The notes: a model not told the origin generated them from the letters alone. Counted from the first letter of the stretch, positions 44,550 to 52,743 are shown. The stretch: 64,000 nucleotides of DNA from Methanomicrobiales archaeon HGW-Methanomicrobiales-3 (GCA_002839605.1 PGYK01000010.1:62001-126000), one strand, 5' to 3'. Translations and numbers: made by a program.

Positions 44550-46409
44550 TTATCCATCCACCTGGCGCATCCTGCCGGTCTCTTTTGTATCGTACCCGCC
44601 AAGCCGGGAAAGGATCTCTTTGAACGCGGAGGAACGGATTGCCTCAATTAACGAGACAAGCCGCGGGTCGTCCGCATGCTCGTTTCTGAAGGCAAGTTCA
44701 TAGCGCTCGTTTGCAACCGGAACAAACGGAAGCCCCAGCGCTTTTGCTGCACTGTACACGCACATCCCGGCATCTGCCTCCCCGCTCCTGACAGCAAGGG
44801 CTACGGCAATATGCGTGGTCACTTCCCGTTCATAACCGGGGATTGTGGCGGGGTTGATGCCGGTTTTGATGAGTTCGTGATCCAGGAGCATGCGGGTGCC
44901 CGAGCCCTTCTGCCGGTTGATGAACCACCTGCCCGGAAGATCCGACAATACAAGGCCGTCGTGCGAGACAATCCCCTGCTGCCGTTCGGCAATACAGACA
45001 AGGTTCACCGCGGCCCCGCCGAGATATTTTTTTATGTACGCGGTATTGTAGCTCCCGTCATCGGCAAGCAGGTGCGTGGGAGCTGCATGGCACTGGTTTT
45101 TTTTCAGGGCAAGGATCCCGCCCATGCTGCCAGCGTGCGTGGAGAGGAGTGAGACCCCCCTAAGCCGGATGAGATCGCACAGGTAGTCGATTGCAGGATC
45201 ATGGCTGCCGGTGATAAGGAGGGCCTGCTCCGCTTCCCGCTCCGGCACTATCAGCCGTGCATCGACAATGCTTCCCGCATCGAATCCCTCGGAGATCTTC
45301 GGGACGCGGATATACGCGTTGGCCCGGATACCGGCCATCTGGACACCGGCACCCTTGGACTGCGGTGACAGAACCCATCGCCCGCCAATGTTCCCAAGCG
45401 AACAGAGTACAAACTCGTCCGATCCGATCTCCTTTGCGATTGCGGTCGTGATCTGTGCCGGGATTTTCACTGGTTCCTTAACCGGCAGGCCATACGCTTT
45501 GAGGGAGGGGAGGACGATCTCGCGGAGTACGGTGAGTGCCGACAGGGGATAGCCCGGAAGGCCGATGACCGGTTTTTTCTCAATCCGCCCGATGATGACC
45601 GGTTTTCCCGGCTTCATCGCCACCCCGTGGACAAGCACCTCGCCAAGGCCTGCAATCACATCGGCAGTATAATCCTTTGTCCCGGCAGATGAGCCCGCCG
45701 AGACGATGACCATATCGTTCTCTTTGACCGCGAGACTGATGGCGTCACGGATCTTTTCGGGCACATCCTCTACGAAGGGATACCGGGTGCAGGTGGCACC
45801 GGCCTCTTCGAGCATGGCCTTTGCCATCACGGTGTTGCTCTCGACAACCTGCCCGGGTTTTGGCCGGGTCCCGTGAGCCACGAGCTCGCTGCCGGTGGGA
45901 ACGAGCCCGATCCTGACGGTCGTGGTGGAAACCTCCGTGATGCCATAGGTGGCAAGCGCACCGACTTCGTGGGACCGGATCCGGTGGGCGGACGGCATCA
46001 CCATCTCGGACTCGGCCAGGTCTTCTCCGGCCGGCCGTACATGCTGCCAGGGAGCAACAGCCTTCCGGATGGTGTACGCACCATCATGTTCCCATACGTC
46101 CTCGATCATGATCACCGCATCATATTCCGGGGGAACAACATTGCCAGTGTTGACCCGGGCTGCGTTTTGAAGCGTGACCGGCTGCTGCTCGGATGCACGG
46201 TTCGTCTCTGCACTCACCACCGCAATGCCATCCATGGCAGAGACATGGATCTCCGGAACCGAATATTTCGCAAAGATCGGTTCTGCGGTGATCCGGCCGG
46301 TAGCATCTTCAAGAGGGATCCGGATGACCGAAGGTTTTTTTGAAAACTCGCGGGCAAAGAGCGAGAGGGCATCGTCCAGACCAATAACCGAGAGGTATCG
46401 CTTCACCAC
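44550..46409 (-). CDS. moeA2: MoeA-type molybdopterin transferase fused to a PBP-like domain
   Basis: At 619 residues, this is a normal MoeA unit (residues 1-400: VSAMDGIAVVSAETN, VSAGSSAGTKDYTADVIAGL, GLPGYPLSALTVL) followed by about 200 residues of a periplasmic-binding-protein-like fold. That part includes LLITGSHDPAIDYLCDLI and RWFINRQKGSGTRMLLDHEL, as in bacterial molybdate-sensing MoeA fusions. MoeA inserts molybdate or tungstate into adenylated molybdopterin; the extra domain is thought to bind the oxyanion. GGAGGTGATCC, an unusually perfect ribosome binding site, precedes two adjacent GTG codons (46409 and 46406); either may be the start. It overlaps the upstream moeA by seven bases. 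Confidence 0.9.
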   Translation of the reverse strand: MVKRYLSVIGLDDALSLFAREFSKKPSVIRIPLEDATGRITAEPIFAKYSVPEIHVSAMDGIAVVSAETNRASEQQPVTLQNAARVNTGNVVPPEYDAVIMIEDVWEHDGAYTIRKAVAPWQHVRPAGEDLAESEMVMPSAHRIRSHEVGALATYGITEVSTTTVRIGLVPTGSELVAHGTRPKPGQVVESNTVMAKAMLEEAGATCTRYPFVEDVPEKIRDAISLAVKENDMVIVSAGSSAGTKDYTADVIAGLGEVLVHGVAMKPGKPVIIGRIEKKPVIGLPGYPLSALTVLREIVLPSLKAYGLPVKEPVKIPAQITTAIAKEIGSDEFVLCSLGNIGGRWVLSPQSKGAGVQMAGIRANAYIRVPKISEGFDAGSIVDARLIVPEREAEQALLITGSHDPAIDYLCDLIRLRGVSLLSTHAGSMGGILALKKNQCHAAPTHLLADDGSYNTAYIKKYLGGAAVNLVCIAERQQGIVSHDGLVLSDLPGRWFINRQKGSGTRMLLDHELIKTGINPATIPGYEREVTTHIAVALAVRSGEADAGMCVYSAAKALGLPFVPVANERYELAFRNEHADDPRLVSLIEAIRSSAFKEILSRLGGYDTKETGRMRQVDG

Positions 46410-47611
46410 AGGATCACCTCCACTTCACAACCCTGCTCAAGCCCCTCGGCACCGGCCGGGATACGGACAAGTCCGCTGCTCCGGACAAGGGTGTTGAGGA
46501 GACCGGATTTCCCAAAGAGCGGGGTTGCCACGCTGCCATCAAGAAGGACGCGGACATACTCCTCCCGGCCCCGCTGGGAGGGGATATTCACCGAAAGGGT
46601 TGCCTGTTTTGTCCGCTGGAGCGGCATCCTGACACTCAGCATCCGGTCAAGGAGCGGCCGGACAATGGCGATGAGGACAACGAACGCTGAGGCCGGGTGC
46701 CCCGGAAGACCAAAGACCGGTTTTCCCTCAATACGGCCGACAATGGTCGGCTTGCCGGGTGCAATGGCAATCCCGTGGACGAGCACCGCACCCATGGCCG
46801 CGATCGTGCCTGCGGTCATGTCCCGGTCATCCTTGGAACTTCCGCCGGAAAGGATTACAACATCGCATTCCGGTACCGCTTTTTTGAGCACGGCTTCAAA
46901 AGCCTCCTTTTCGTCACGGACGATCCCGTACACCTTGGGAATGCAGCCATAATCCGCAAGATACGCGGCAAGCATGGGCGCGTTGGCGTCCCGCACCTGC
47001 CCCGGCCCGGGCACCACGGTTGCCGGCACCAGTTCATTGCCGGTTGAAATGATCCCGACAACCGGTTTTCGTGCAACCGCAACCGCACCGCAACCGCACG
47101 CGGCCAGCACGCCGGCATCCTGCGGGGAGAGCCGGCGCCCGGGAGAGAAAACCGTCTCCCCTTTTTTAAAATCCTCATCGCGGAGGAGGACATTCTCCCC
47201 GCAGGCAGCAGGTTTCTTTACCAGCACCGTTTCTCCGGCCTCTTCAGTATATTCCACCATCACCACGGCATCGGCTCCCGCAGGAAGGACACCGCCGGTC
47301 GGGATATAGGCGCAGGTTCCCGGAATGAGCGACAGGGTCCCATCCGGCTGACCCATGGAGATCCTTCCGGTGCAGGTGAGGAGAGCCGGGATGGCGTCGC
47401 CGGCACCTGCGGTATCCGCAGCCCTGACCGCATACCCGTCCACAACAGAGCGATCAAATCCCGGGATATCCGAATCCGCCATAACCCCGGTGGCAAGGAT
47501 CCGGCAGGACGCAGATTCAACGGGTACCATTTCCGTTACGGGCTGGGGTGCGATGCCGAGGACGATAGTGACAGCATCCGCTACAGGAATTACGCTAAAG
47601 AACCTGCTCAT
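46403..47611 (-). CDS. moeA: Molybdopterin molybdenumtransferase
   Basis: This 402-residue stand-alone MoeA has FDRSVVDGYAVRAADTAGAG, the ILSGGSSKDDRDMTAG catalytic loop, HGIAIAPGKPTIVGRI and GLPGHPASAFVVL. It is the metal-insertion enzyme of molybdopterin cofactor synthesis. Two MoeA paralogues side by side are common in archaea and may separate tungsten from molybdenum, but that is unproven here. It overlaps the small upstream gene by four bases and the fused MoeA downstream by seven, forming a three-gene operon. Confidence 0.93.
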   Translation of the reverse strand: MSRFFSVIPVADAVTIVLGIAPQPVTEMVPVESASCRILATGVMADSDIPGFDRSVVDGYAVRAADTAGAGDAIPALLTCTGRISMGQPDGTLSLIPGTCAYIPTGGVLPAGADAVVMVEYTEEAGETVLVKKPAACGENVLLRDEDFKKGETVFSPGRRLSPQDAGVLAACGCGAVAVARKPVVGIISTGNELVPATVVPGPGQVRDANAPMLAAYLADYGCIPKVYGIVRDEKEAFEAVLKKAVPECDVVILSGGSSKDDRDMTAGTIAAMGAVLVHGIAIAPGKPTIVGRIEGKPVFGLPGHPASAFVVLIAIVRPLLDRMLSVRMPLQRTKQATLSVNIPSQRGREEYVRVLLDGSVATPLFGKSGLLNTLVRSSGLVRIPAGAEGLEQGCEVEVILW

Positions 47612-47790
47612 TTGAAGCAGCCCAGCTGGCAGGCCCGGATCTTGATCTTGTTCTTTGTCAGGTACGCACCAACATCCTTTCGGGAGACCTTCGCCTTCTC
47701 AGCGATATCGAATGCCTGGGGGCAGGTGATGGTCTCGGTAATGCCAGCTTCCTGGAGTGCGTTTTTTATCTTCTCGTCTGTCATGGTCAT
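47608..47790 (-). CDS. Small helix-turn-helix-like protein with CQLGCFK tail
   Basis: This 60-residue protein has helices ITCPQAFDIAEKAKVSRKDV and GAYLTKNKIKI with the spacing of a helix-turn-helix, ending in RACQLGCFK. I recall similar short proteins with a CxxGC[FL] tail beside molybdenum genes in methanogens, but know no proven role. The two tail cysteines plus Cys23 could bind a metal or sulfur species. It heads the operon and overlaps moeA by four bases, so it may be a cofactor or metal-responsive regulator or sulfur carrier. A GGTATACGC box about 28 bases upstream of the ATG at 47790 suggests a leaderless message. Confidence 0.7.
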   Translation of the reverse strand: MTMTDEKIKNALQEAGITETITCPQAFDIAEKAKVSRKDVGAYLTKNKIKIRACQLGCFK

Positions 47791-47994
47791 CAGTATTCTG
47801 TATACTTCCTCTTAGCGTATACCTGTTTTGGATTGACCATGCTCCACACATTTTTTTATAACGATCCTCGCCAGCGCAGGGAGCCGGGGAAGTCTTTTTG
47901 TTTACGGAAGGGAAAGGTTCCCGCAAACACACGATCCGCATTCCGTGAATGAAATTAAAAAAACGCAGGTGGTACAGGAAACGGAGCACGCAGT

Positions 47995-48258
47995 ATGGGA
48001 ACGAAGTATATTGACATCACCGGCCCGGTCAGTCCGTTCTGCCTGCTGACGGTACAACGAAAAGCAAAGGCTTTATTGCCGTCCGATGAATTGATCATTA
48101 CCTGCGATACCATCCCTGCTGCAACCACAACGATTCCCCGGATTGCCCGCGATCTGGACCTTGTTGTGGAATCGCGCCGGCTCTCACCGGAACGCTGGGA
48201 AATAACATTGCACAAGAACTGGACATTGCAGGCAGGGGGGAGCAGATCAAATCCATGA
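47995..48258 (+). CDS. TusA-like sulfur-carrier protein
   Basis: This 87-residue protein has the TusA/SirA pattern: a first strand (YIDITGPVSPFCLLTVQRKA) with a single Cys in place of the usual CP motif, and KALLPSDELIITCDTIPAAT resembling the second half. The conserved Cys-Pro is here Pro-Phe-Cys, so sulfur transfer through this Cys is likely but not certain. The next gene begins four bases before its stop and codes for a DsrE-like protein, giving a sulfur-relay pair divergent from the moeA operon. GGAG lies eight bases before the ATG. Confidence 0.7.
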   Translation: MGTKYIDITGPVSPFCLLTVQRKAKALLPSDELIITCDTIPAATTTIPRIARDLDLVVESRRLSPERWEITLHKNWTLQAGGSRSNP

Positions 48259-49502
48259 ATTCATATTTTTATCTCTTCTCCCATCCCCTGCCCCCGGAGC
48301 GACTCTCGTGGATCGAGGAATGCCTCAAGTTCTTCTTTGTCCAGCTCGCTCCCGAGACCCTGATGCACCAGAAGACACCGGGCAGCACCGTCTTTTCCTT
48401 CTTCTTGACCGGGGATGCCCTGTACAGCCTTGAAGATCCCGAGACGCTGCAAATCTGGAACATCATCCTCTCCTTCTCCCCGGTCCGGATTGTCTGTGAC
48501 CGGAAGGAACTTGATCTCCGGGGTGTTGGCATCGGACCGCTCCGTATGAGGTTTCCCGAACAGGTGATCGATACCAACAGTTGCGGGACTGACAGCAAAC
48601 CCTCGTTCTGGAAAGATCTTGCAACCGCTGCACGGCAGACCAAGCCACCGCTGCCGGGTACTATCGGCTGGCTCCAGACCGATTCGCCGTACATGAATCG
48701 CTCGGCGGAAAACGGCATCTCGTTTCTCTCATCGGGCCTTGACGAGCTGCTGTCGGCAGAACTTTACGCCTACCTTGACGGGGTGCATGTCAGCCATCAC
48801 GGCCAGCAACCCACGGATTCGGTAAATATCGGCGAGGGACTTGTCGCTTTGAGCGACCGGGCCACATCCAGAAAACTCGGTTTTTCAGCGATCGGGTGCA
48901 GCCGTTCGGCAGCTGCACGGGGCTACAGCACATGGGACGACGGGCAGGGGCAGGTGATCTCGACGTGCACGGTCAGGGCGTTCCGGATCCGTGAACTGAG
49001 CCAGATAATCGAGAGATTCCTCATGCCCCACATCATCCTCTCTTCGGATTCTGGGGCCTTCCCGCTTGAAAAAACAGGAGCCGGGCATACGTATGACCGG
49101 GCGGAGAAGGCCAGTAAAGCTCCCCCGGTGACAATTCTTATCACCAAAAGCCCGTATACTACCGGGACTGCTGCGGGTGCAATCTCTTTTGCCGTTGCCT
49201 GCGCCCATGCAGGCATCCTGACCCGGGTGGTCTTTATCGAGGATGGCATCTATGCACTGACCGGGAATCACCGGATACAGAAGAGTTCATCGGCGTTCAC
49301 CATCCAGGAGGTTATCAATGCGGTTGCAGGGAGCGAGAACCTCCATTTCTTTGCCTTTACCCCATCGCTCCAGAAGCGGGGCATTGCAAAGGAGCGATCG
49401 CTCAATGCGGTGCTGGATATCGGGTACCCGGGTCTTGGCAAGATCTTCTTCTACCCGCCGGGAAATGTGCAGGCTGATCATCAGCGGGTGCTGGTATTCT
49501 AG
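48255..49502 (+). CDS. Multi-domain DsrE-like protein
   Basis: This 415-residue protein has no signal peptide. Its last 130 residues have a DsrE/TusD-like core (VTILITKSPYTTGTAAGAIS, then FAVACAHAGILTRVVFIEDG). The middle third (ELLSAELYAYLDGVHVSHHG to GFSAIGCSRSAAARGYSTW) looks like a second, diverged copy that keeps a cysteine at the expected active position. The first 130 residues resemble a further half domain, IVCDRKELDLRGVGIGPL. DsrE proteins pass persulfide sulfur. The start codon overlaps the TusA-like gene (ATGA), so the two are made together. A role in sulfurating the molybdopterin enzymes encoded nearby is inference. Confidence 0.65.
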   Translation: MNSYFYLFSHPLPPERLSWIEECLKFFFVQLAPETLMHQKTPGSTVFSFFLTGDALYSLEDPETLQIWNIILSFSPVRIVCDRKELDLRGVGIGPLRMRFPEQVIDTNSCGTDSKPSFWKDLATAARQTKPPLPGTIGWLQTDSPYMNRSAENGISFLSSGLDELLSAELYAYLDGVHVSHHGQQPTDSVNIGEGLVALSDRATSRKLGFSAIGCSRSAAARGYSTWDDGQGQVISTCTVRAFRIRELSQIIERFLMPHIILSSDSGAFPLEKTGAGHTYDRAEKASKAPPVTILITKSPYTTGTAAGAISFAVACAHAGILTRVVFIEDGIYALTGNHRIQKSSSAFTIQEVINAVAGSENLHFFAFTPSLQKRGIAKERSLNAVLDIGYPGLGKIFFYPPGNVQADHQRVLVF

Positions 49503-49786
49503 GTCTTCTTTTTCCTTAATGCTGGTCGGCCTGAACAGCTGCAATGCACATCGTGTTAAGGATCCTCCGCGACGATCTCGCGGATGCACCACTCCAGTAA
49601 GTAAAACGGGGGGAACGGATCCCGCTCATCCCACACCAGTCATCGGGCACGTCCGTGAGCTTCTGTCTGGTTTTCGCTCTGGTTCCTTCTTCGTCATTTT
49701 TTTCAGACGTTCCCGGGGGGTGGCGTCTTCGCATCGACCGGAAACTGATGCAGAATCACTATCGCTTTCCTTTGAAGAGTTCGAAC

Positions 49787-50061
49787 TCAGGCAAACGCGA
49801 GATACAGGAAATTGACTCCCATGAGCACGATAACGACGCCAATAACCCGGTCAAATACCTCGCCACTCGCCCGCTCCTTCTCCTTCACCATTTTTCCCGC
49901 AGCACCACCAGCGAGCTGATGATGATGAGCGGGATGGAGAGGCCGACCCCGTACATCAGGATCGTCACTAGGCCAAGGCAGAGCACGCTGTTGCACGGGC
50001 AGATGCCGGCAATGAGTCCGAAGATATAGATGCCAGGAAGCGACGGGTCGAACGCCACCAT
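49787..50061 (-). pseudogene. Decayed CcdA/TauE-like membrane protein gene
   Basis: The reading frame from the ATG at 50061 gives FGLIAGICPCNSVLCLGLV, the first membrane segment of a methanogen cytochrome-c-biogenesis/thiol-transport type permease. It then jumps directly to a late segment, YGVGLSIPLIIISSLVVLRE, skipping about 130 residues. A frameshift near 49888 follows; the other frame continues KEKERASGEVFDRVIGVVIV and ends at 49787. Internal deletion plus frameshift make it non-functional. It sits in the gap 49503-50646. Confidence 0.7.
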
Positions 50062-50160
50062 GCAGGTCCTTAACAGATCATTGTGCATTACGAGAATTTG
50101 GTAAAACCAATAGTTGTCTAAAACATTATCAATCGCGGTTCGACCGGTCGATTCGATCGT

Positions 50161-50280
50161 GTCCCCTGCCCGACCCCCCTCGGGTTCCTGTGGAGGAAAA
50201 ACAGGAAAAATCTCGTCGGGGTTTCCACAGGAAATCGGGGTATTTTTTGCTGGTGCAAAAAGGGGGGTTGGGCAGGGGAC
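50161..50280. repeat. Nested inverted repeat (long hairpin)
   Basis: The outer arms GTCCCCTGCCCGACCCCCCT (50161-50180) and 50261-50280 are inverse copies with one mismatch in 20. The inner arms TTCCTGTGGA (50185-50194) and TCCACAGGAA (50223-50232) are perfect. A further copy of the arm, CCCCTGTCCGACCCCC, lies at 50484-50499. No gene is visible inside. It could be a non-autonomous mobile element or a structured RNA. Confidence 0.75.
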
Positions 50281-50646
50281 GCTATGAATTTTTTTTCCGG
50301 ACTCCTGCATTCACGCAAAGAAAAATTCGGGATCCGGATCCAGCTTTGAACATCACTTCTCCAGATAAAGTGGGTAGCAATACGACGTATTCTCGCGGCT
50401 TTCGCGGACTGAAAGCAGAGGTGCTGCATGCGTACTATTCTCCAGTTTTTTTTTCGCCATCGTGGCCCTCATAAACCTGCCGGCCCCTGTCCGACCCCCA
50501 AAAAAACCGAGAAGTACGGAAAACAACAAAACAAAAAACCGGGGCGTTTTTCCCCATGATCTCACCCGGATACCCGGATCAGGAAAAGGAGAGAATGACA
50601 CGCAGAAATGCAAACCATAATCAGTATCCCGAATATAACAGGATTT

Positions 50647-51327
50647 ATGAAACGCTCTGCCATTGCACTGATATTTGTCATTGCCTTCGTCATGCTCTGT
50701 GGGTGCACCCAGTCGCAGCCGGCCGCACCTCCCCAGCCGGTCGTGACCGCGGTACCAGCCACCCCGGAGCCTACGGAGACTCCCGCTGCACCCGGAATAA
50801 CCACTGCCGCACCGGTCGTCACCGTAACGGTTATCCGCCACGTTGAGGTCCAGAAACCATGGAAGGACAGCGATCTCCGCATTGCCTTCAGGGCGCCGTC
50901 AAGCTGGGAAGTCACGACCTGGCAGGTGGACCTTCCGGAGGGATCGCAGGGGATGGAGTACAAGACCCAGCTGGTTCCCGGCGATGTCTTCTACATCATG
51001 ACCTTCCCGATCTCGCGTAACCAGGACCAGGATTACCGGAACATCTTCCGGATGTGGGCGCCCGCACCGGTAGAGTCGACCGTCACCATCAACTCTATTG
51101 TCTTTGACCGTTTCGAGTCAACAAAAGAAGGGAAAACGCAGGTTGCCTATGTAGCCCGCAAATCAAGCGCAAACGATCTTGGGTATTCGAGCGTGATCTA
51201 CTTTGTTGCCGATTCAGCTAAGCAGTTCGAGAAGGACGACTTTGAAGATGTTGCCCGGTCGTTTGCCTACCTGAGCAAAGATACCGTAACTGCTGAACCA
51301 GGAAACGAGATCCCGCGGATACGGTAA
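50647..51327 (+). CDS. Lipoprotein with PsbP-like domain
   Basis: This 226-residue lipoprotein has the signal IALIFVIAFVMLCGC and a Pro/Thr/Ala linker of about 45 residues. A C-terminal domain of about 150 residues (LRIAFRAPSSWEVTTWQVDL to DFEDVARSFAYLSK) has the strand and helix order of PsbP/DUF1795-type folds often seen on methanogen lipoproteins. The function is unknown; ligand binding at the cell surface is a guess. The ATG at 50647 is chosen because the signal peptide then starts MKRS. Its stop is followed within 20 bases by a T-run and the long repeat R2. Confidence 0.75.
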   Translation: MKRSAIALIFVIAFVMLCGCTQSQPAAPPQPVVTAVPATPEPTETPAAPGITTAAPVVTVTVIRHVEVQKPWKDSDLRIAFRAPSSWEVTTWQVDLPEGSQGMEYKTQLVPGDVFYIMTFPISRNQDQDYRNIFRMWAPAPVESTVTINSIVFDRFESTKEGKTQVAYVARKSSANDLGYSSVIYFVADSAKQFEKDDFEDVARSFAYLSKDTVTAEPGNEIPRIR

Positions 51328-51334
51328 TTTTCTT

Positions 51335-51835
51335 TTTTTTTGCTCTGTTGAAATCATTCCCATGGTGTTATTTTGTGGAATTGTGAGGGTGACACCCACT
51401 CTACCTAAAGAGGAGGGGGGCACCCCTAGGGGGCAAGCCCCCTTGACCCATGGTTCTATCATTTTTGTTTCAAGAGCCCATTTACCTCCTGCACCACAAA
51501 GGCGAGGGTCGATGAGACCCCGAGCGCCCGTGGCCCCATCGCAGATCAATCTATGATTTCTGGCAGGTTTTCCCATGAAAAACAAATTATCAGAAAATAG
51601 ATTATGGGGGTTGAGACCCCCATACCCCCGGTTGCGATTCCTGCCGCCACCCCCGCGGGGCTTCCTGTGTGGCGGCCTCAATTCGAATTCATATCATACC
51701 TGGTAATCCGCCCCGTCGTGCCTCGCAAGAGACTTTGAGGCGGGGTAATCTTCCCCCAAAAATGAGTTAGTGTTTTTCATGATTCGGGTGTGAATCCCCG
51801 TTCATGCCTGTTTCTCCAGAGCATGAAACTGCAAT
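51335..51835 (+). repeat. Long intergenic repeat R2 (partner of R1), with hairpin copy E inserted
   Basis: It has the same order of blocks as R1: T-run, TTGCTCTGT, ATCATTCCCAT, TTTTGTGGAATTG, GGGGGCAAGCCCCCTTGACC, GCGAGGGTCGATGAGACCCC (about 51503-51522), CGTGGCCCCATCGC, CAGGTTTT and CCATGAAAAA. Here the two-part hairpin E (51603-51678) intervenes before TTTTTCATGATTCGGG and CCCGTTCATG. Similarity is patchy between blocks, as for a non-coding element. The gap 51328-52008 has no supportable gene. Confidence 0.75.
51603..51678. repeat. Two-part GC hairpin repeat, copy E
   Basis: TATGGGGGTTGAGACCCCCA is followed by TACCCCC, then CTGCCGCCACCCCCGCGGGG...GTGGCGGCC to 51676. Order and orientation are as in copy B. 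The second arm is disrupted (CTTCCTGTG in place of the GGCGCCCC core), so this copy is decaying or diverged. Confidence 0.7.
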
Positions 51836-52008
51836 CGCAATCCGATCTTGATCGCAGAACCGGATCCCGGATCTTCAGGGAAAATTGATGCCGGGTTGTT
51901 TGAATATAAAAACCCGGATCTGTTGTCCCGGCACGGAGAGCGTAAAACGGTGGGAACGGCGCAATAGTTTAAAAAGCTGTATTAACGAAAAGACAAAAAG
52001 TACATGAC

Positions 52009-52179
52009 ATGGCTGAAAAAAAGAAGTGCGAATACTGTGACAATGAGGCTATCGGATTCCAGTCACTTGAAGGCAGTTTTGCCTGGGTTTGCCGTGATCA
52101 TGCCGACAGCCTTCTTCTTGAACTCAAACCCGGCGAAAAGAAAGTATACGGCGCCTGTTACCTCGAACGCTACACCTGA
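52009..52179 (+). CDS. Tiny Cys-rich (zinc-ribbon-like) protein, copy 1
   Basis: This 56-residue protein begins MAEKKKCEYCDNEAIGFQSL, continues WVCRDHADSLLLELKPGEKK and ends CYLERYT. It carries a CxxC pair and a later CxxH, which suggest a small zinc site. It is clearly homologous, codon for codon, to the next gene at 52438 and keeps all four putative ligands, although a longer but meaningless frame overlaps it. AGTTTAAAAAG at 51967-51977 is a candidate box A about 38 bases upstream. The function is unknown; it could be a nucleic-acid-binding or adaptor mini-protein. Confidence 0.75.
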   Translation: MAEKKKCEYCDNEAIGFQSLEGSFAWVCRDHADSLLLELKPGEKKVYGACYLERYT

Positions 52180-52437
52180 TCCCGAATCTTCGTCTCGCGT
52201 TACGGGGATGACATCAGTTACCCGCCCACATTACCCATTTTTTCTCGCCGGTTCTTTCTCGATCCGGGGAAGAGACGATCCCTCGTGAGTTTTTAACCAT
52301 GATTCGTGAATAACTCCGGATTCATCACTCCGCACCCGCGTTTTTCCTTTTTTTCCGCCATATATCAGCCCCACTCCGCTCCGAATCGTGAGACAGACGG
52401 GAGGTATTAATGGAAGAAGACCCGGATACCTGTAGTA

Positions 52438-52620
52438 ATGGCGAAAAAACCAAAATGTGAATTCTGTGACAAGGATGCGATCGGGATCCAGTCACTCGGC
52501 TCCTGTGTTTCCTCGGTCTGCCGGGACCATGCCGACAGTTCCCTTCTCGCACTCAAACCCGGGGAAAAGCAGGCCTATGAATATTGTTACCTTGAACGAT
52601 TCGATACTGCCGATCAATAA
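52438..52620 (+). CDS. Tiny Cys-rich (zinc-ribbon-like) protein, copy 2
   Basis: This 60-residue paralogue of the upstream gene has KCEFCDKDAIGIQSLGSC, SSVCRDHADSSLLALKPGEK and EYCYLERFD. The CxxC and CxxH ligands are conserved between the copies, and selection on them implies both are expressed proteins. GGTATTAATGG at 52402-52412 lies about 31 bases before the ATG and there is no ribosome binding site, as for a leaderless transcript. The 258 bases between the two copies hold no gene. No family name is known to me. Confidence 0.75.
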   Translation: MAKKPKCEFCDKDAIGIQSLGSCVSSVCRDHADSSLLALKPGEKQAYEYCYLERFDTADQ

Positions 52621-52743
52621 TCGTTCTCATGATAACGATTACCGGGCGGGTTTTTGGTCCGGAATACGATCCTCCGGGGCAAAGCGGCTTTAAAAAAAAC
52701 AGCACCTGCTGATGCTATCGATCCCTGTAACAACAAAAAAAAA

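Noticed and set aside
52004-52288. 94-residue plus-strand frame overlapping the tiny Cys-rich gene
   Set aside because: It has no domain pattern, while the other frame at 52009-52179 is homologous to the downstream gene along its length.
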